This document shows, in pieces, positions 36,525-45,358 of a DNA stretch of 64,000 bases; the stretch's first letter is position 1, and each line of letters opens with the position of its first letter. The position numbers and the translations under genes are program-made. Under the pieces are notes generated by a model. The model had not been told where the DNA came from. It saw only the letters and a program-made list of their open reading frames with translations, and made no database searches. Source of the DNA: Vibrio sp. DW001 (GTDB taxonomy: Bacteria > Pseudomonadota > Gammaproteobacteria > Enterobacterales > Vibrionaceae); assembly GCF_029016285.1 (NCBI RefSeq), contig NZ_CP091975.1, forward strand, positions 992,001-1,056,000, written 5' to 3'.

Positions 36525-37184
36525 ATGAACTACTTGTCGAGCGTTGAAGTGGAGCCAAACACTAAAGCAACGGCTTCTGTAATTTGGTTGCATGGTTTAG
36601 GGGCTGATGGTCACGATTTCGAACCCATAGTGGCGGAATTGAATCTCCCAAAGAAATTAGCGATTCGTTTTGTATTTCCTCATTCTCCTTCGATACCCGT
36701 GACTATTAACGGCGGTATGATTATGCCTGCGTGGTATGACATTCTGGATATGAGTATTGATCGAAAGGTAGATTCACAGCAATTAGATATCTCAGCAAAT
36801 GCCGTTCAGGCGTTAATCGACCGAGAAATTGAGCGAGGTATTGACGCTAGCCGTATTATCATCGCTGGGTTTTCTCAGGGCGGGGCTGTTGCTTACCAAG
36901 CCACATTAACCTATAGCCAACCATTAGCGGGGTTATTAGTTATGTCGACTTATTTTGCTACTAAGGACACGATTCAAATACATGACAGCAATAAGCAAAT
37001 TAACATCAATATCATGCATGGTAGCTTAGATCCGGTTGTTTCTCCTATATTGGGTGAACAAGCACTAAAGGCACTAGTTAATATTGGTTTTGAACCAAGG
37101 TATAAGCAATATGTGATGCAACATAACGTGTGTGCAGAGCAGATCTCCGATATTTCTGATTGGTTGCAAGAGCGTCTAATATAG
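36525..37184 (+). CDS. alpha/beta-hydrolase carboxylesterase (phospholipase/esterase family)
   Basis: The 219 residues match the bacterial carboxylesterase 2 / YpfH family: WLHGLGADGHDFEPIVAEL (oxyanion region), nucleophile S117 in GFSQGG, D169 in HGSLDPVV and H200 in QHNVCAEQI. The conserved PHSPSIPVTINGG and MPAWYDI segments are present. It hydrolyses short-chain esters or thioesters in the cytosol. All three catalytic residues are in place. Confidence 0.93.
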   Translation: MNYLSSVEVEPNTKATASVIWLHGLGADGHDFEPIVAELNLPKKLAIRFVFPHSPSIPVTINGGMIMPAWYDILDMSIDRKVDSQQLDISANAVQALIDREIERGIDASRIIIAGFSQGGAVAYQATLTYSQPLAGLLVMSTYFATKDTIQIHDSNKQININIMHGSLDPVVSPILGEQALKALVNIGFEPRYKQYVMQHNVCAEQISDISDWLQERLI

Positions 37185-37248
37185 TAAAAGAGTCGAGGGG
37201 ATATACGCGGTATACGTAATGTTGTGTTCTACTATGGGAGGTTGAGTT

Positions 37249-37590
37249 ATGCAAAAATTGATAGATGATTTTGTACGAATGAATCAGGCGGGTCTTATAC
37301 TAGAATTATGTGAAAAATATTATGATGAGAACGTCGTTATGCTGAATAATGGCTCAGTTTTCGCGTCGTCGATGAAAGAATCTTATGACAAGCAAGAGGG
37401 CTTTATTGAATCCGTTGAACACTTTGACGTTTCTCTCGTATCAATGTGTGTATCTGAGAATACTGCAGAGCTTACTTTCCACTATAAAATGACAAATGCC
37501 CAGTCCCAAGTAAATGAATTTACAGGTAAACATATTCAAATTTGGAAGAATGGAAAGATCATTAAAGAAGAGTACCTATCCGTCGACTAA
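37249..37590 (+). CDS. SnoaL/NTF2-like small protein
   Basis: The 113 residues have an NTF2-like pattern: an N-terminal helical part with CEKYYDENVVMLNNG, then beta strands with AELTFHYKMTNAQ and QIWKNGKIIKEEYLSV. SnoaL-like proteins include isomerases and many of unknown role. GGGAGG lies seven bases before ATG 37249. It has no partner in an operon. Confidence 0.78.
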   Translation: MQKLIDDFVRMNQAGLILELCEKYYDENVVMLNNGSVFASSMKESYDKQEGFIESVEHFDVSLVSMCVSENTAELTFHYKMTNAQSQVNEFTGKHIQIWKNGKIIKEEYLSVD

Positions 37591-37721
37591 CATCACATTC
37601 GTATATGGTTAGAGTTGGACAGTATTATTCCAGCGATAGTTACAACGTACTTTCGCAATCTAGGGGGCAGAGTTTTATTTCTCTATCCCCTAACGATGAC
37701 TAAAGTGGAGATATCCTTAAG

Positions 37722-38048
37722 CTAGAGTAATGGTGAGTTTATTTTAATAGCTTGGTCAAGGTAATAGCTCATGCTGTCAACATCTGGAGAATCCATAGAA
37801 AGAACCCTCATTACTTTCCCTGATCCTGTTAGCATTTTATACGTGTCTATCATGTGCACTCCTTTTAGAAACCCTATATCAACACCATTCTTTGTTGTTC
37901 TCATATGACAGATTCCACCATTAGCATTTGAATAACTGGTTATGCGCTGTTTTCTCGTTTCGACCAGCCGATAGTGTTCGATCAGTATTTTTCTAGTGAA
38001 TACAAACAACGATTGATGCTCAGACTTTATGTCGATATCGTATTGCAT
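37722..38048 (-). CDS. DUF1801-family protein
   Basis: The 108 residues have the DUF1801 pattern (ICHMRTTKNGVDIGFLKGVH, then LLTGSGKVMRVLSM-like TGSGKVMRVLS). The family has a YdhG/YjbR-related fold of unknown function. It is convergent with the SnoaL-like gene and 57 bases downstream of the amidase gene on the same strand. Confidence 0.82.
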   Translation of the reverse strand: MQYDIDIKSEHQSLFVFTRKILIEHYRLVETRKQRITSYSNANGGICHMRTTKNGVDIGFLKGVHMIDTYKMLTGSGKVMRVLSMDSPDVDSMSYYLDQAIKINSPLL

Positions 38049-38105
38049 ATATACCCTTATTCTTATTGGTCATTTTAACATGTACACATGTTGCGTAACC
38101 TCTAC

Positions 38106-39509
38106 TTAACTTGATTTACCATTGTCATTTTCGAATGCAGGACAGCTTGGCATCCTAATATCTTTAGACAGTTCTTCAGCAATCAACAGTAATTCGGCCT
38201 CGCCATTCATTTTACCAACAAGCTGAATGCCAATAGGTAGCCCATTTCGGTCTAAACCTATCGGCATTGTAACGACGGGATGACCTATCAGGCTGATTGG
38301 AGTGGTATAGGCTGTCAGCGCATCGAAGTAGTTTACCGCTAAGCCATTGACTATCAATGGTGCTTTATAGTCTCTACTCGGCCCTCGCTCTAGAGTCGGT
38401 GGCATATGTTTGAACGCAAGGCAACATGTTACAGGCAATATCCAAGCATCAAATTGTTTGAAAAACGCTTGGCAATCATGGAGGACATCGTCTCGCTTTT
38501 TCAGAGCATTAGAATATTCGCTCGGGTTTCTGCGATAACCTTGCATTACATTATTAAGGAAGTTAGGTGATCGTTTTCGACTATCCTTTCCAGACAATAG
38601 ACTGATCCATCGAACAAAGGGATTCATGAGAGCAGACGTTTCAGACCCCATGATGTTTCCAAAAATTCGCCAACACTCCGTGAAGCTGAAATGCTTAGGT
38701 TTTGAGTGCTCGCATTGATGTCCAGCCTGCTGCCAGCGGCTTACGGCTTGATCTATCCGATCCTTGATATCTGTGTCCAGCGGAAGGTCGTCTGCTTGAT
38801 GCCAATAGGCCAAGTTCAAGTGCTCGGCAATATTTGGTCTATCTTCACCTTTCAGTACTTGCCAGATTAAAGCAAGATCTTGAGGCTCTCTAGCGATCGG
38901 CCCGGGACGAGCAAAATGAGGTAGGGATAATTCGGGCTTTACCAGTATCCCGACACTGCTCAGAGCACCTTCACTAGGTAACAAACTATAGACACCACAA
39001 AAGCTTGCTGGGATTCGTAATGAACCGGAGAGGTCGGTTCCGATATCAACAAAGCTCATTCCTGATGCGATTGCAGTGCATCCACCGCCACTGCTGCCGC
39101 CGCTGGTATATTCTTGATTCCAAGGGTTTTTGCAAAAACCACGAATCTTATTGTTTGTTTGAAAATCCATGGCTAAAGGAGGAAGGCTTGTTTTCCCTAG
39201 CAAATTAGCACCTTGTTGAAACAGTTTTTCTGCAATGGGTGCAGTGACTTCGCATTGCGTTGCTTGATCGAGGCCGAAACTGCAAGGTAGGTCTTTGATA
39301 TGGAACTGATCTTTGAAGCTGATGGGTAAACCTGCAAGGAAAGAAGTGCTCTCACATACTTGCGTCTGATCTTGGTATATGAAAGCGCCAAGTTCTTCAT
39401 CTAATTGGGTTATTCGGTTTAACAGATGTGTCTTGATTTTTTGTGGTGTTTGAGTGCCTTGTTTTAGTTTTTTACAGGCTTGAACGGCAGATAATTGATG
39501 AATAGGCAT
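38106..39509 (-). CDS. amidase-signature-family hydrolase
   Basis: This 467-residue protein has the Ser-cisSer-Lys triad: K66 in LPISFKDQFH, the GGSSGGG loop with cis-Ser near 140, and nucleophile S163 in TDLSGSLRIPA. The consensus GGS is SGS here. It hydrolyses amide bonds in the cytosol; the natural substrate is unknown, as is common in this family. It is followed by a DUF1801 gene. A minus-strand AraC gene ends 47 bases upstream. Confidence 0.92.
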   Translation of the reverse strand: MPIHQLSAVQACKKLKQGTQTPQKIKTHLLNRITQLDEELGAFIYQDQTQVCESTSFLAGLPISFKDQFHIKDLPCSFGLDQATQCEVTAPIAEKLFQQGANLLGKTSLPPLAMDFQTNNKIRGFCKNPWNQEYTSGGSSGGGCTAIASGMSFVDIGTDLSGSLRIPASFCGVYSLLPSEGALSSVGILVKPELSLPHFARPGPIAREPQDLALIWQVLKGEDRPNIAEHLNLAYWHQADDLPLDTDIKDRIDQAVSRWQQAGHQCEHSKPKHFSFTECWRIFGNIMGSETSALMNPFVRWISLLSGKDSRKRSPNFLNNVMQGYRRNPSEYSNALKKRDDVLHDCQAFFKQFDAWILPVTCCLAFKHMPPTLERGPSRDYKAPLIVNGLAVNYFDALTAYTTPISLIGHPVVTMPIGLDRNGLPIGIQLVGKMNGEAELLLIAEELSKDIRMPSCPAFENDNGKSS

Positions 39510-39556
39510 AGATAGCTCCTTGTTTAATATCCATGCCTAATTGCACCAGTATTCGA

Positions 39557-40447
39557 CTATTCGCGCTGTTCAATCTCTGCTGTTTTTATCGGTATATAGA
39601 TATGTGTTAGCCAATCTTTTGGAGGCGTTTCAGCCGGAGAGGTTAAATAGAGTTCAAAAGGCAGTGTATCTCTTAGCTCGTAGGTTGAATTTGATAACCA
39701 AGCACGAAAAGCATGATTCCATGTTTGATACAGGTAATCATAATGCCCTTTATGTTCAAATATGGCCCACAAGCCTGATTCAATTTTAAGGTAGTCTGAC
39801 GTCTGTAAATGCGTTCTCGGTTCATGAAAAAGAGCCCCATATAAGACGAGGACATGATCGTCGTTAAGGCTTTGAGGGCTCGCAGGGAACGCACTAATCA
39901 CCCCGTAGAGCAGTGGTTCTTGACTTAGGCGTTGAAATTCGCAAGCCACATCTTGTTGTACTTGCGTGAGAAATGTCCCGTCTACCGTGCCTTTTGTCGT
40001 CTTGTAATGATAGAAAAGATCAGGTAAAGATTTGATCTCGACCTTTGGTGCTAAATTCTTTGCTGCAATGGTATTCAAAAAAGGTCGTGATTCATCTGGG
40101 CCCAATTTGGCGTGTTTTGGTTGTGTACGAAATTCGCTTGGGCTGATTGCAAAATGCTGCCGGAATGCTCGAGAAAATGCACTATGGGTTTCAAACCCCG
40201 ATTTCAGAGCTATATCGAGTATTCCGAATTCGGATTGGGTCAACAGGCTACTCGCTGCTAGCTCTAAACGGCGGTGCAATACGTACTGACTAACAGACTC
40301 GCCTAGATACGCACTAAACATTCGTTGGAAATGAAAGTTGGATAGGTTTGCATGTAGTGCAATTTGCTCCGCGGAAATTTTTGCCTCTAAATTCTGTTCG
40401 ATAAACAATAGGGCTTTTTCTAGCCTATGCCGGGTTCTATCACTCAT
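39557..40447 (-). CDS. AraC-family regulator with GyrI-like effector domain
   Basis: The protein has 296 residues from ATG 40447 (MSDRTRHRLEKAL), behind GAGGTCAAC. A longer frame adds 14 residues without support. The two AraC helix-turn-helices are at about 10-105 (ISAEQIALHANLSNFHFQRM and LDIALKSGFETHSAFSRAFR). The C-terminal about 155 residues are GyrI/Rob-like and may bind a small hydrophobic ligand. It is divergent from a LysE-type exporter, which is a plausible target. Confidence 0.9.
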   Translation of the reverse strand: MSDRTRHRLEKALLFIEQNLEAKISAEQIALHANLSNFHFQRMFSAYLGESVSQYVLHRRLELAASSLLTQSEFGILDIALKSGFETHSAFSRAFRQHFAISPSEFRTQPKHAKLGPDESRPFLNTIAAKNLAPKVEIKSLPDLFYHYKTTKGTVDGTFLTQVQQDVACEFQRLSQEPLLYGVISAFPASPQSLNDDHVLVLYGALFHEPRTHLQTSDYLKIESGLWAIFEHKGHYDYLYQTWNHAFRAWLSNSTYELRDTLPFELYLTSPAETPPKDWLTHIYIPIKTAEIEQRE

Positions 40448-40534
40448 GTTGACCTCGAGTCGAAGAATACGTTGAAAAGACAATATCATGGTTCAATATT
40501 TATTCTATGAAGTTGCCGTCATTCCATCAATTCA

Positions 40535-40578
40535 TATAAGACACAATTTGAACGAATAGCGATCAAGTTGTGTTCTTA
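40535..40578. promoter_or_regulatory. imperfect inverted repeat between araC-like and lysE-like genes
   Basis: ATAAGACACAATTTGA and TCAAGTTGTGTTCTTAT are inverted, with one inserted base and one mismatch, around an 11-base spacer. The site lies midway between the divergent genes and could bind the AraC-type regulator. Confidence 0.4.
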
Positions 40579-40665
40579 TTGACGACTGACTATAGTTGTT
40601 TGAAAGAAATAATGAGGCAGCGGTAAGTTCAATGCTGCAATATGAACATTTAAATAGAGTGCCCT

Positions 40666-41283
40666 ATGATAAGTATTGAGTTTCTAATTACCTCTTTAGT
40701 GGTTGTCTTGATTCCCGGAACTGGGGTTCTTTATACCATTGCAACTGGATTGTTTTCAGGAAATAAAGCGAGTGTTTTTGCTGCTTTCGGATGCACTCTA
40801 GGCATCGTTCCGTCTTTGATGGCAAGTATCATGGGGTTAGCGATTATCATCCATACCAGTGCATTAGCTTTTCAAGTGATAAAAATCATAGGGGTCGCGT
40901 ATCTCCTGTTTTTATCTTGGTCTATGCTGCGATCAAGTGGCTCATTAACTTTGAATGAGGGTCAAGATAAACAAAGCCTAGTTGCTGTCGCGTTTAAAGG
41001 CTTTTTAATAAATATTCTCAACCCTAAACTGACTATTTTTTTCCTTGCGTTTTTACCTCAATTTATTCCTGCCCAAGTACCCAGTCCCACTAATTACATG
41101 CTGTTGCTTGGAGTGACCTTTATGATCATGACATTTTTAGTTTTTGTCATATATGGCATTTTGGCGACAAGTGTTCGGAATTATATTATTCATTCCGAAA
41201 AGGTAAGTACTATCGTGCAACGAATATTTGCAGGTAGTTTTGCTTTATTAGGGCTAAAACTTGCCCTTACTTCACGCGAGTAA
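40666..41283 (+). CDS. LysE/RhtB-family amino-acid exporter
   Basis: This 205-residue inner-membrane protein has six hydrophobic helices. It has the LysE signature near the N-terminus (VVVLIPGTGVLYTIATGLFS) and FLINILNPKLTIFFLAFLPQF in the middle. Such proteins export amino acids or related metabolites; the substrate is unknown. It is divergent from the AraC/GyrI-type regulator. Confidence 0.92.
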   Translation: MISIEFLITSLVVVLIPGTGVLYTIATGLFSGNKASVFAAFGCTLGIVPSLMASIMGLAIIIHTSALAFQVIKIIGVAYLLFLSWSMLRSSGSLTLNEGQDKQSLVAVAFKGFLINILNPKLTIFFLAFLPQFIPAQVPSPTNYMLLLGVTFMIMTFLVFVIYGILATSVRNYIIHSEKVSTIVQRIFAGSFALLGLKLALTSRE

Positions 41284-41453
41284 ACGTGAAATACGAGTAA
41301 CGATAAATTACGATATTTAGAACATTAATTGTTTGTAATTGCAGATAGGTTACATAGGTCGCATGACTAAAACCGACCAATGAGTGAACGTTGGTGTTCG
41401 CTATTAATGTTTGTTACCCTGAAGTTAGCGTTTATTGTCAATTTGAGTCCTTA

Positions 41454-42827
41454 ATGGAAGCCGTATCCAGTCAACAAAACAGTGCCCTCGATGGGCCCAT
41501 TTTCACTACGTTTTTAAAGTATTTATTGCCCTCCATCGTCGGCATGTTAGCGATGAGTTCCGCCTCTCTTGTCGATGGTATTTTTATCGGTAATTTTGTT
41601 GGTGTGCCAGCGCTAGCTGCTGTCAATCTGATTATCCCGATACTGTCAGTACTATTTGGCGTTGGTTTAATGTTGTCCATTGGCGGTTCGGTAAGAGCAG
41701 GGAAATATCTTGGGGAAAAAAATAGGGCAGCCGCGTCGGCGATATTTAGTAAAACCCTGATTGCTGTCGTTTTCTATGCGATTGTTATTATCGCAATTGG
41801 CCTAGTGCTTGAACCTTTTCTGTTTCGATTGCTTGGTGCTGGTGAAACGTTAGCCCCGTTAATGAGCGAGTACTATCGCGTTGTTATGCCTTTTCTACTG
41901 GCACAATTGATGACTATTGTACTGTACTTCTTCGTCAGGCTTGATGGATTCCCCTCACTTGCCGCTACCGCTCTAGTGATTGGTGCGGTACTTAATGTAG
42001 GTCTAGATTACCTATTTATAGCGGTGTTCAATTGGGGGTTAAGTGGCGCTGCTTGGGCCACAGGGTTGTCACAGCTATTGCCGCTATTAACGTTATTAAC
42101 GTATTTTTTTAGTCGTAAGAGAAAGCTACGTTTCTCTTTGTGGCAAAAGAACTGGTCGGAAGTCTTTCAAGCCGCCTATAACGGTTTGTCCGAGTTTATT
42201 AATGAGATTTCCGGCGGAATTATCGCTTTTATTTTCAACTTGATGCTGATCTCCCGCGCCGGGGTTGAAGGTGTCGCCGCCATTACGGTACTGAACTATC
42301 TGCTGATGATTGGTTTTATGGTTTATTTCTCGATTGCTGATACTGCGCAGGTAATGATAAGTCAAAATTTTGGGGCACAAAATGCACAGCGGCTAAAAGA
42401 ATTCTTAAAGATTACGTTTTTTATGACGAGTGTAGTCAGTTTACTCACAATTCTGATTTTGTTGCTGTTTAACGAATCACTCATCTACATGTTCCTAGAT
42501 GATCGAGGTACCGAAGGGACCGTTGCAATGGCAATTGAATTCGTTTATTACGTTTGGCCCGTGTTTATATTTGCCGGTGCTAACATGACAATATCCGGTT
42601 ACCTTACTGCTATTCACTTACCATTCCAGTCCGGTATTGTTTCATTGTCCCGTAGCCTTATTTTTCCTGCGTCACTGTTGATCTTGTTGTTTGTATTATT
42701 TGACGACAATCGATTTGTCATCGCGCTGCCCATTGGGGAATGCTTGACCTTTATCATTGCTTTAGCTTATTTCATTCGCCATAAACCAGCCCGAGCCATT
42801 GCTGAAGAAATGGTTAATAATGCATAA
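41454..42827 (+). CDS. MATE-family multidrug or metabolite exporter
   Basis: The 457 residues from ATG 41454 (MEAVSSQQNSAL) form twelve hydrophobic helices in two MATE repeats, with LPSIVGMLAMSSASLVDGIF and later YLLMIGFMVYFSIADTAQVM. The family uses Na+ or H+ gradients to export cationic compounds. An upstream GTG in frame adds 21 residues with no family support. The ribosome-binding sequence at 41454 is weak. It stands alone. Confidence 0.9.
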   Translation: MEAVSSQQNSALDGPIFTTFLKYLLPSIVGMLAMSSASLVDGIFIGNFVGVPALAAVNLIIPILSVLFGVGLMLSIGGSVRAGKYLGEKNRAAASAIFSKTLIAVVFYAIVIIAIGLVLEPFLFRLLGAGETLAPLMSEYYRVVMPFLLAQLMTIVLYFFVRLDGFPSLAATALVIGAVLNVGLDYLFIAVFNWGLSGAAWATGLSQLLPLLTLLTYFFSRKRKLRFSLWQKNWSEVFQAAYNGLSEFINEISGGIIAFIFNLMLISRAGVEGVAAITVLNYLLMIGFMVYFSIADTAQVMISQNFGAQNAQRLKEFLKITFFMTSVVSLLTILILLLFNESLIYMFLDDRGTEGTVAMAIEFVYYVWPVFIFAGANMTISGYLTAIHLPFQSGIVSLSRSLIFPASLLILLFVLFDDNRFVIALPIGECLTFIIALAYFIRHKPARAIAEEMVNNA

Positions 42828-42842
42828 CATTGCAACAAACTA

Positions 42843-42883
42843 GCGGGGGGACACACTTTAGGATTAAGGTCTGTGTTCTCGCC
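42843..42883. repeat. palindromic intergenic repeat, family A
   Basis: GCGGGGGGACACACTTTAGG and AAGGTCTGTGTTCTCGCC form the imperfect hairpin seen at 18924 and 20218. It follows the MATE gene. Confidence 0.55.
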
Positions 42884-42963
42884 AGTCTTCCGATTCAAAA
42901 TGTATCTCTCATAATACTTTCACGCTATTGATGCTAAATTACCCATAATGAATGGCATTTATA

Positions 42964-42979
42964 TGTGATGCACATCACA
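42964..42979 (+). promoter_or_regulatory. perfect CRP site, DUF3316 copy 2
   Basis: TGTGATGCACATCACA has the exact CRP half-sites. The central six bases differ from copies 1 and 3, but the half-sites are kept, as expected for a functional site. Confidence 0.8.
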
Positions 42980-43005
42980 TATAAAAAGTGAATAATAGCA
43001 TCATC

Positions 43006-43042
43006 GAGTGAGAGGGGCGGTTACCCCAACAAGTCGTCACTC
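43006..43042 (+). promoter_or_regulatory. conserved 5'-UTR stem structure, DUF3316 copy 2
   Basis: GAGTGA and TCACTC enclose GGGG/CCCC, as in copies 1 and 3. The loop has one extra base here while the stems are unchanged. Confidence 0.55.
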
Positions 43043-43073
43043 ATTATTAACAGACACTTTAAGGGTAAATAAA

Positions 43074-43418
43074 ATGAAAAAATTAACGGTTCTAGCTGCG
43101 ACATTACTGATGAGCGCAACGGCATTCGCAGGAACTCAAACGGTTTATAGCGAAACAAATGTATCAACAGTTGGATTTGCATCTAAAGCGGCGGCGTATG
43201 AAGCCGGTTTTGATTACGTTGATGCGTTAGAGACAGCCACTAATTCTGAGTTACATTTCAAATTAGCACCCATTGGTGAACATTCAGTGTCGAATATTCA
43301 GTTAGATGACGCGATTGTTACTATTGAGGAATTCTCTGAAGCCCGTGGTGAAATCTCTTACCGCGCTATCGTGAATGTTGATTATCATTTCGATTCCCGC
43401 GATAACAACAACGACTAA
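43074..43418 (+). CDS. DUF3316 secreted protein, copy 2
   Basis: The protein has 114 residues from ATG 43074, with the same ribosome-binding sequence as copy 1. A longer in-frame reading starting at 43008 overlaps the 5'-UTR structure and is rejected. The signal peptide is about 1-19. This is the most diverged copy, with changes clustered at residues 28-34 and 56-80 (ETNVSTVGF, TATNSELHF, GEHSVSNIQLDDAI). The N- and C-terminal segments are constant, so selection still acts. Its function is unknown. Confidence 0.9.
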   Translation: MKKLTVLAATLLMSATAFAGTQTVYSETNVSTVGFASKAAAYEAGFDYVDALETATNSELHFKLAPIGEHSVSNIQLDDAIVTIEEFSEARGEISYRAIVNVDYHFDSRDNNND

Positions 43419-43440
43419 TACTGCATTGTCTTAGAATTTG

Positions 43441-43473
43441 AAAAGCCAACAGGTTACGGTTTGTTGGCTTTTT
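43441..43473 (+). terminator. terminator of DUF3316 copy 2
   Basis: AAAAGCCAACAG and TTGTTGGCTTTTT form the family terminator. One stem pair is a wobble or mismatch. Confidence 0.9.
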
Positions 43474-43510
43474 GTCATGATGACTTATTATTTATAGGTC
43501 AAATACAAAG

Positions 43511-44473
43511 CTAGAATAGAGATTTTGAAAGGTCGAATAGTTCTTGATTGAATGGGCGTTTCATATTACTAATGCAGTCGATAATATCGTGATGAACCAT
43601 TTCTGAATGCATCATACCGATGCAACGGCCACCATGACCTTCCAATAAAAGTTTTATCGCATACGAACCCATACGACTGGCGATAATTCTGTCTCGTGCC
43701 GTTGGCCTGCCACCGCGTTGTATGTGCCCAAGTATCGTTGTTCTTGCCTCATGTCCTGTTTGAGCCTCAATGTTTTTGGCAAGGAGGTTTACATCAGTTA
43801 CATGTTCACAGATTGCAACTAGCGCATGTTTTTTGCCTTTATTAATGCCTGCTTGGATATGTGATATTAATTCTGCTTCGTCAAATCCTTTCTCTGGAAC
43901 GACAACAAACTCTACCCCCCCTGCGACGGCCGCCCGCAATGTTAGATCGCCACAGTAACGACCCATGATCTCAACCACAGAGATGCGTTTATGTGATGCC
44001 GAGGTATCTCTTAGACGATCAATGGCGTCAACGACGGTATTGAGTGCCGTGTCGTAACCAATTGTATACGTAGTACCAGGTATATCATTGTCGATCGTCC
44101 CCGGTATTCCGATACATGGATACCCCATTTCTGTCAGTCTCATTGCCCCAAGATAAGAACCATCACCACCTATTACCACCAAAGCATCAATATCATGCCG
44201 TTTTAAGTTTTTAATTGCTTCCGCTCGGACGTGTTCTTCTTTGAACTCGGGAAAACGAGCCGAGCCTAAAAAGGTACCGCCTCGATTGATTACGTCAGAT
44301 ACCGAATGGCGATCAAGTTTTACAATTCGATTTTTATGTAGACCGGCGTAACCGTCGGAGACACCAAAAACGTCTAAACCTTGATGTAGTCCTTCCCTTA
44401 CCACAGCACGAATCGCTGCATTCATACCTGGTGCATCACCGCCACTTGTTAGGACGCCTATTTTTTTAATCAT
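43511..44473 (-). CDS. pfkA: 6-phosphofructokinase
   Basis: The 320 residues from ATG 44473 ([20 protein letters not shown]) equal the length of E. coli PfkA. Hallmarks are [41 protein letters not shown] with the catalytic TIDND aspartates, [14 protein letters not shown] and GHIQRGG. It phosphorylates fructose-6-phosphate with ATP in glycolysis. A ten-residue upstream extension is not family-like. The setting, alone among accessory genes, raises the question whether it is the main enzyme or an extra copy. Confidence 0.95.
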   Translation of the reverse strand: MIKKIGVLTSGGDAPGMNAAIRAVVREGLHQGLDVFGVSDGYAGLHKNRIVKLDRHSVSDVINRGGTFLGSARFPEFKEEHVRAEAIKNLKRHDIDALVVIGGDGSYLGAMRLTEMGYPCIGIPGTIDNDIPGTTYTIGYDTALNTVVDAIDRLRDTSASHKRISVVEIMGRYCGDLTLRAAVAGGVEFVVVPEKGFDEAELISHIQAGINKGKKHALVAICEHVTDVNLLAKNIEAQTGHEARTTILGHIQRGGRPTARDRIIASRMGSYAIKLLLEGHGGRCIGMMHSEMVHHDIIDCISNMKRPFNQELFDLSKSLF

Positions 44474-44701
44474 ATAAAACTCCATTTCATGATTAATAAT
44501 CAAGCCGTTCAGTTTTGCTTTTTAAGTCAACGCCACTGGTTGTCACTTGATTGTGAATTCAATAATACGTGGTGAGATATTAGAGGTAAACCGCTGTTAA
44601 CCTTCCTTGCACAATGCCGACCATTACAAATGGCGTGACACTTATTCTATCTGTATGAGTATTTTGTTTTTGACTCAGTAAAATAAGTCGACTGTGTCTC
44701 T

Positions 44702-45028
44702 TTACGACGTAGAGTCTGTGTAATCCCACATTACGTTGCATTTTTCTATGTTAGCAGCTGTCAAAAGTTCAATTAAAGGGAAAGCTCGATTAGCTAAATT
44801 GACAGGTGTTTCAATGGTGTCGTTTTCTTCTTCGTTTTCATTAGAAATGACGGTTGCTTTTTCAGTGTCAATAGCTGCTTTTAACTGGGTTAGTGCCGCT
44901 GGAATGTCTGCGGCCAGTATGGCCCCCGGAACCGTGCCGCTATGGCCGAGCATCTTTAGCATTTGTAACCCAACATCACCAAACATAGTGACGTTGGCAT
45001 AAGCTATACAATTAAATGTGATTAACAT
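44702..45028 (-). CDS. DUF1840-family protein
   Basis: The 108 residues match DUF1840: MLITFNCIAYANVTMFGDVG, PGAILAADIPAALTQLKAAI, an acidic linker (NENEEEND) and VNLANRAFPLIELL. The function is unknown. It lies upstream of pfkA on the same strand but is separated by about 230 bases, so joint transcription is not certain. Confidence 0.85.
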   Translation of the reverse strand: MLITFNCIAYANVTMFGDVGLQMLKMLGHSGTVPGAILAADIPAALTQLKAAIDTEKATVISNENEEENDTIETPVNLANRAFPLIELLTAANIEKCNVMWDYTDSTS

Positions 45029-45233
45029 ATCGAATGACCTTTTAGGTAACCGTCAGTTTGTATCGTGTAGTTCAAACAAGACGGAACAAATGTATGAAGT
45101 AAACAAACCATACCATATATTCGATATATTGAACTTTTGTTACCCCCAATAGCGCGTGTGAAAATGGGAAGGATAACGAGATTGTGTCTTCTGATTATAG
45201 GCTTTTCGTGAAGTAATGGTTGCGCACATGTTA

Positions 45234-45251
45234 ACTTTCTTCGTAGAAAGT
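45234..45251. other. small inverted repeat in the chemoreceptor upstream gap
   Basis: ACTTTCT, TCGT and AGAAAGT make a short hairpin. The gap 45029-45358 is otherwise an A+T-rich leader of the chemoreceptor gene, with no further gene seen. Confidence 0.3.
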
Positions 45252-45358
45252 AGTTGATTTTTGTGCTATATAAATTAATACAATAACAATAAGAATAACT
45301 ATAAAAATAATAATCTATGCGTCTGATTGGCTTCTTGAATCTTTTAAAGGAGCTTACA

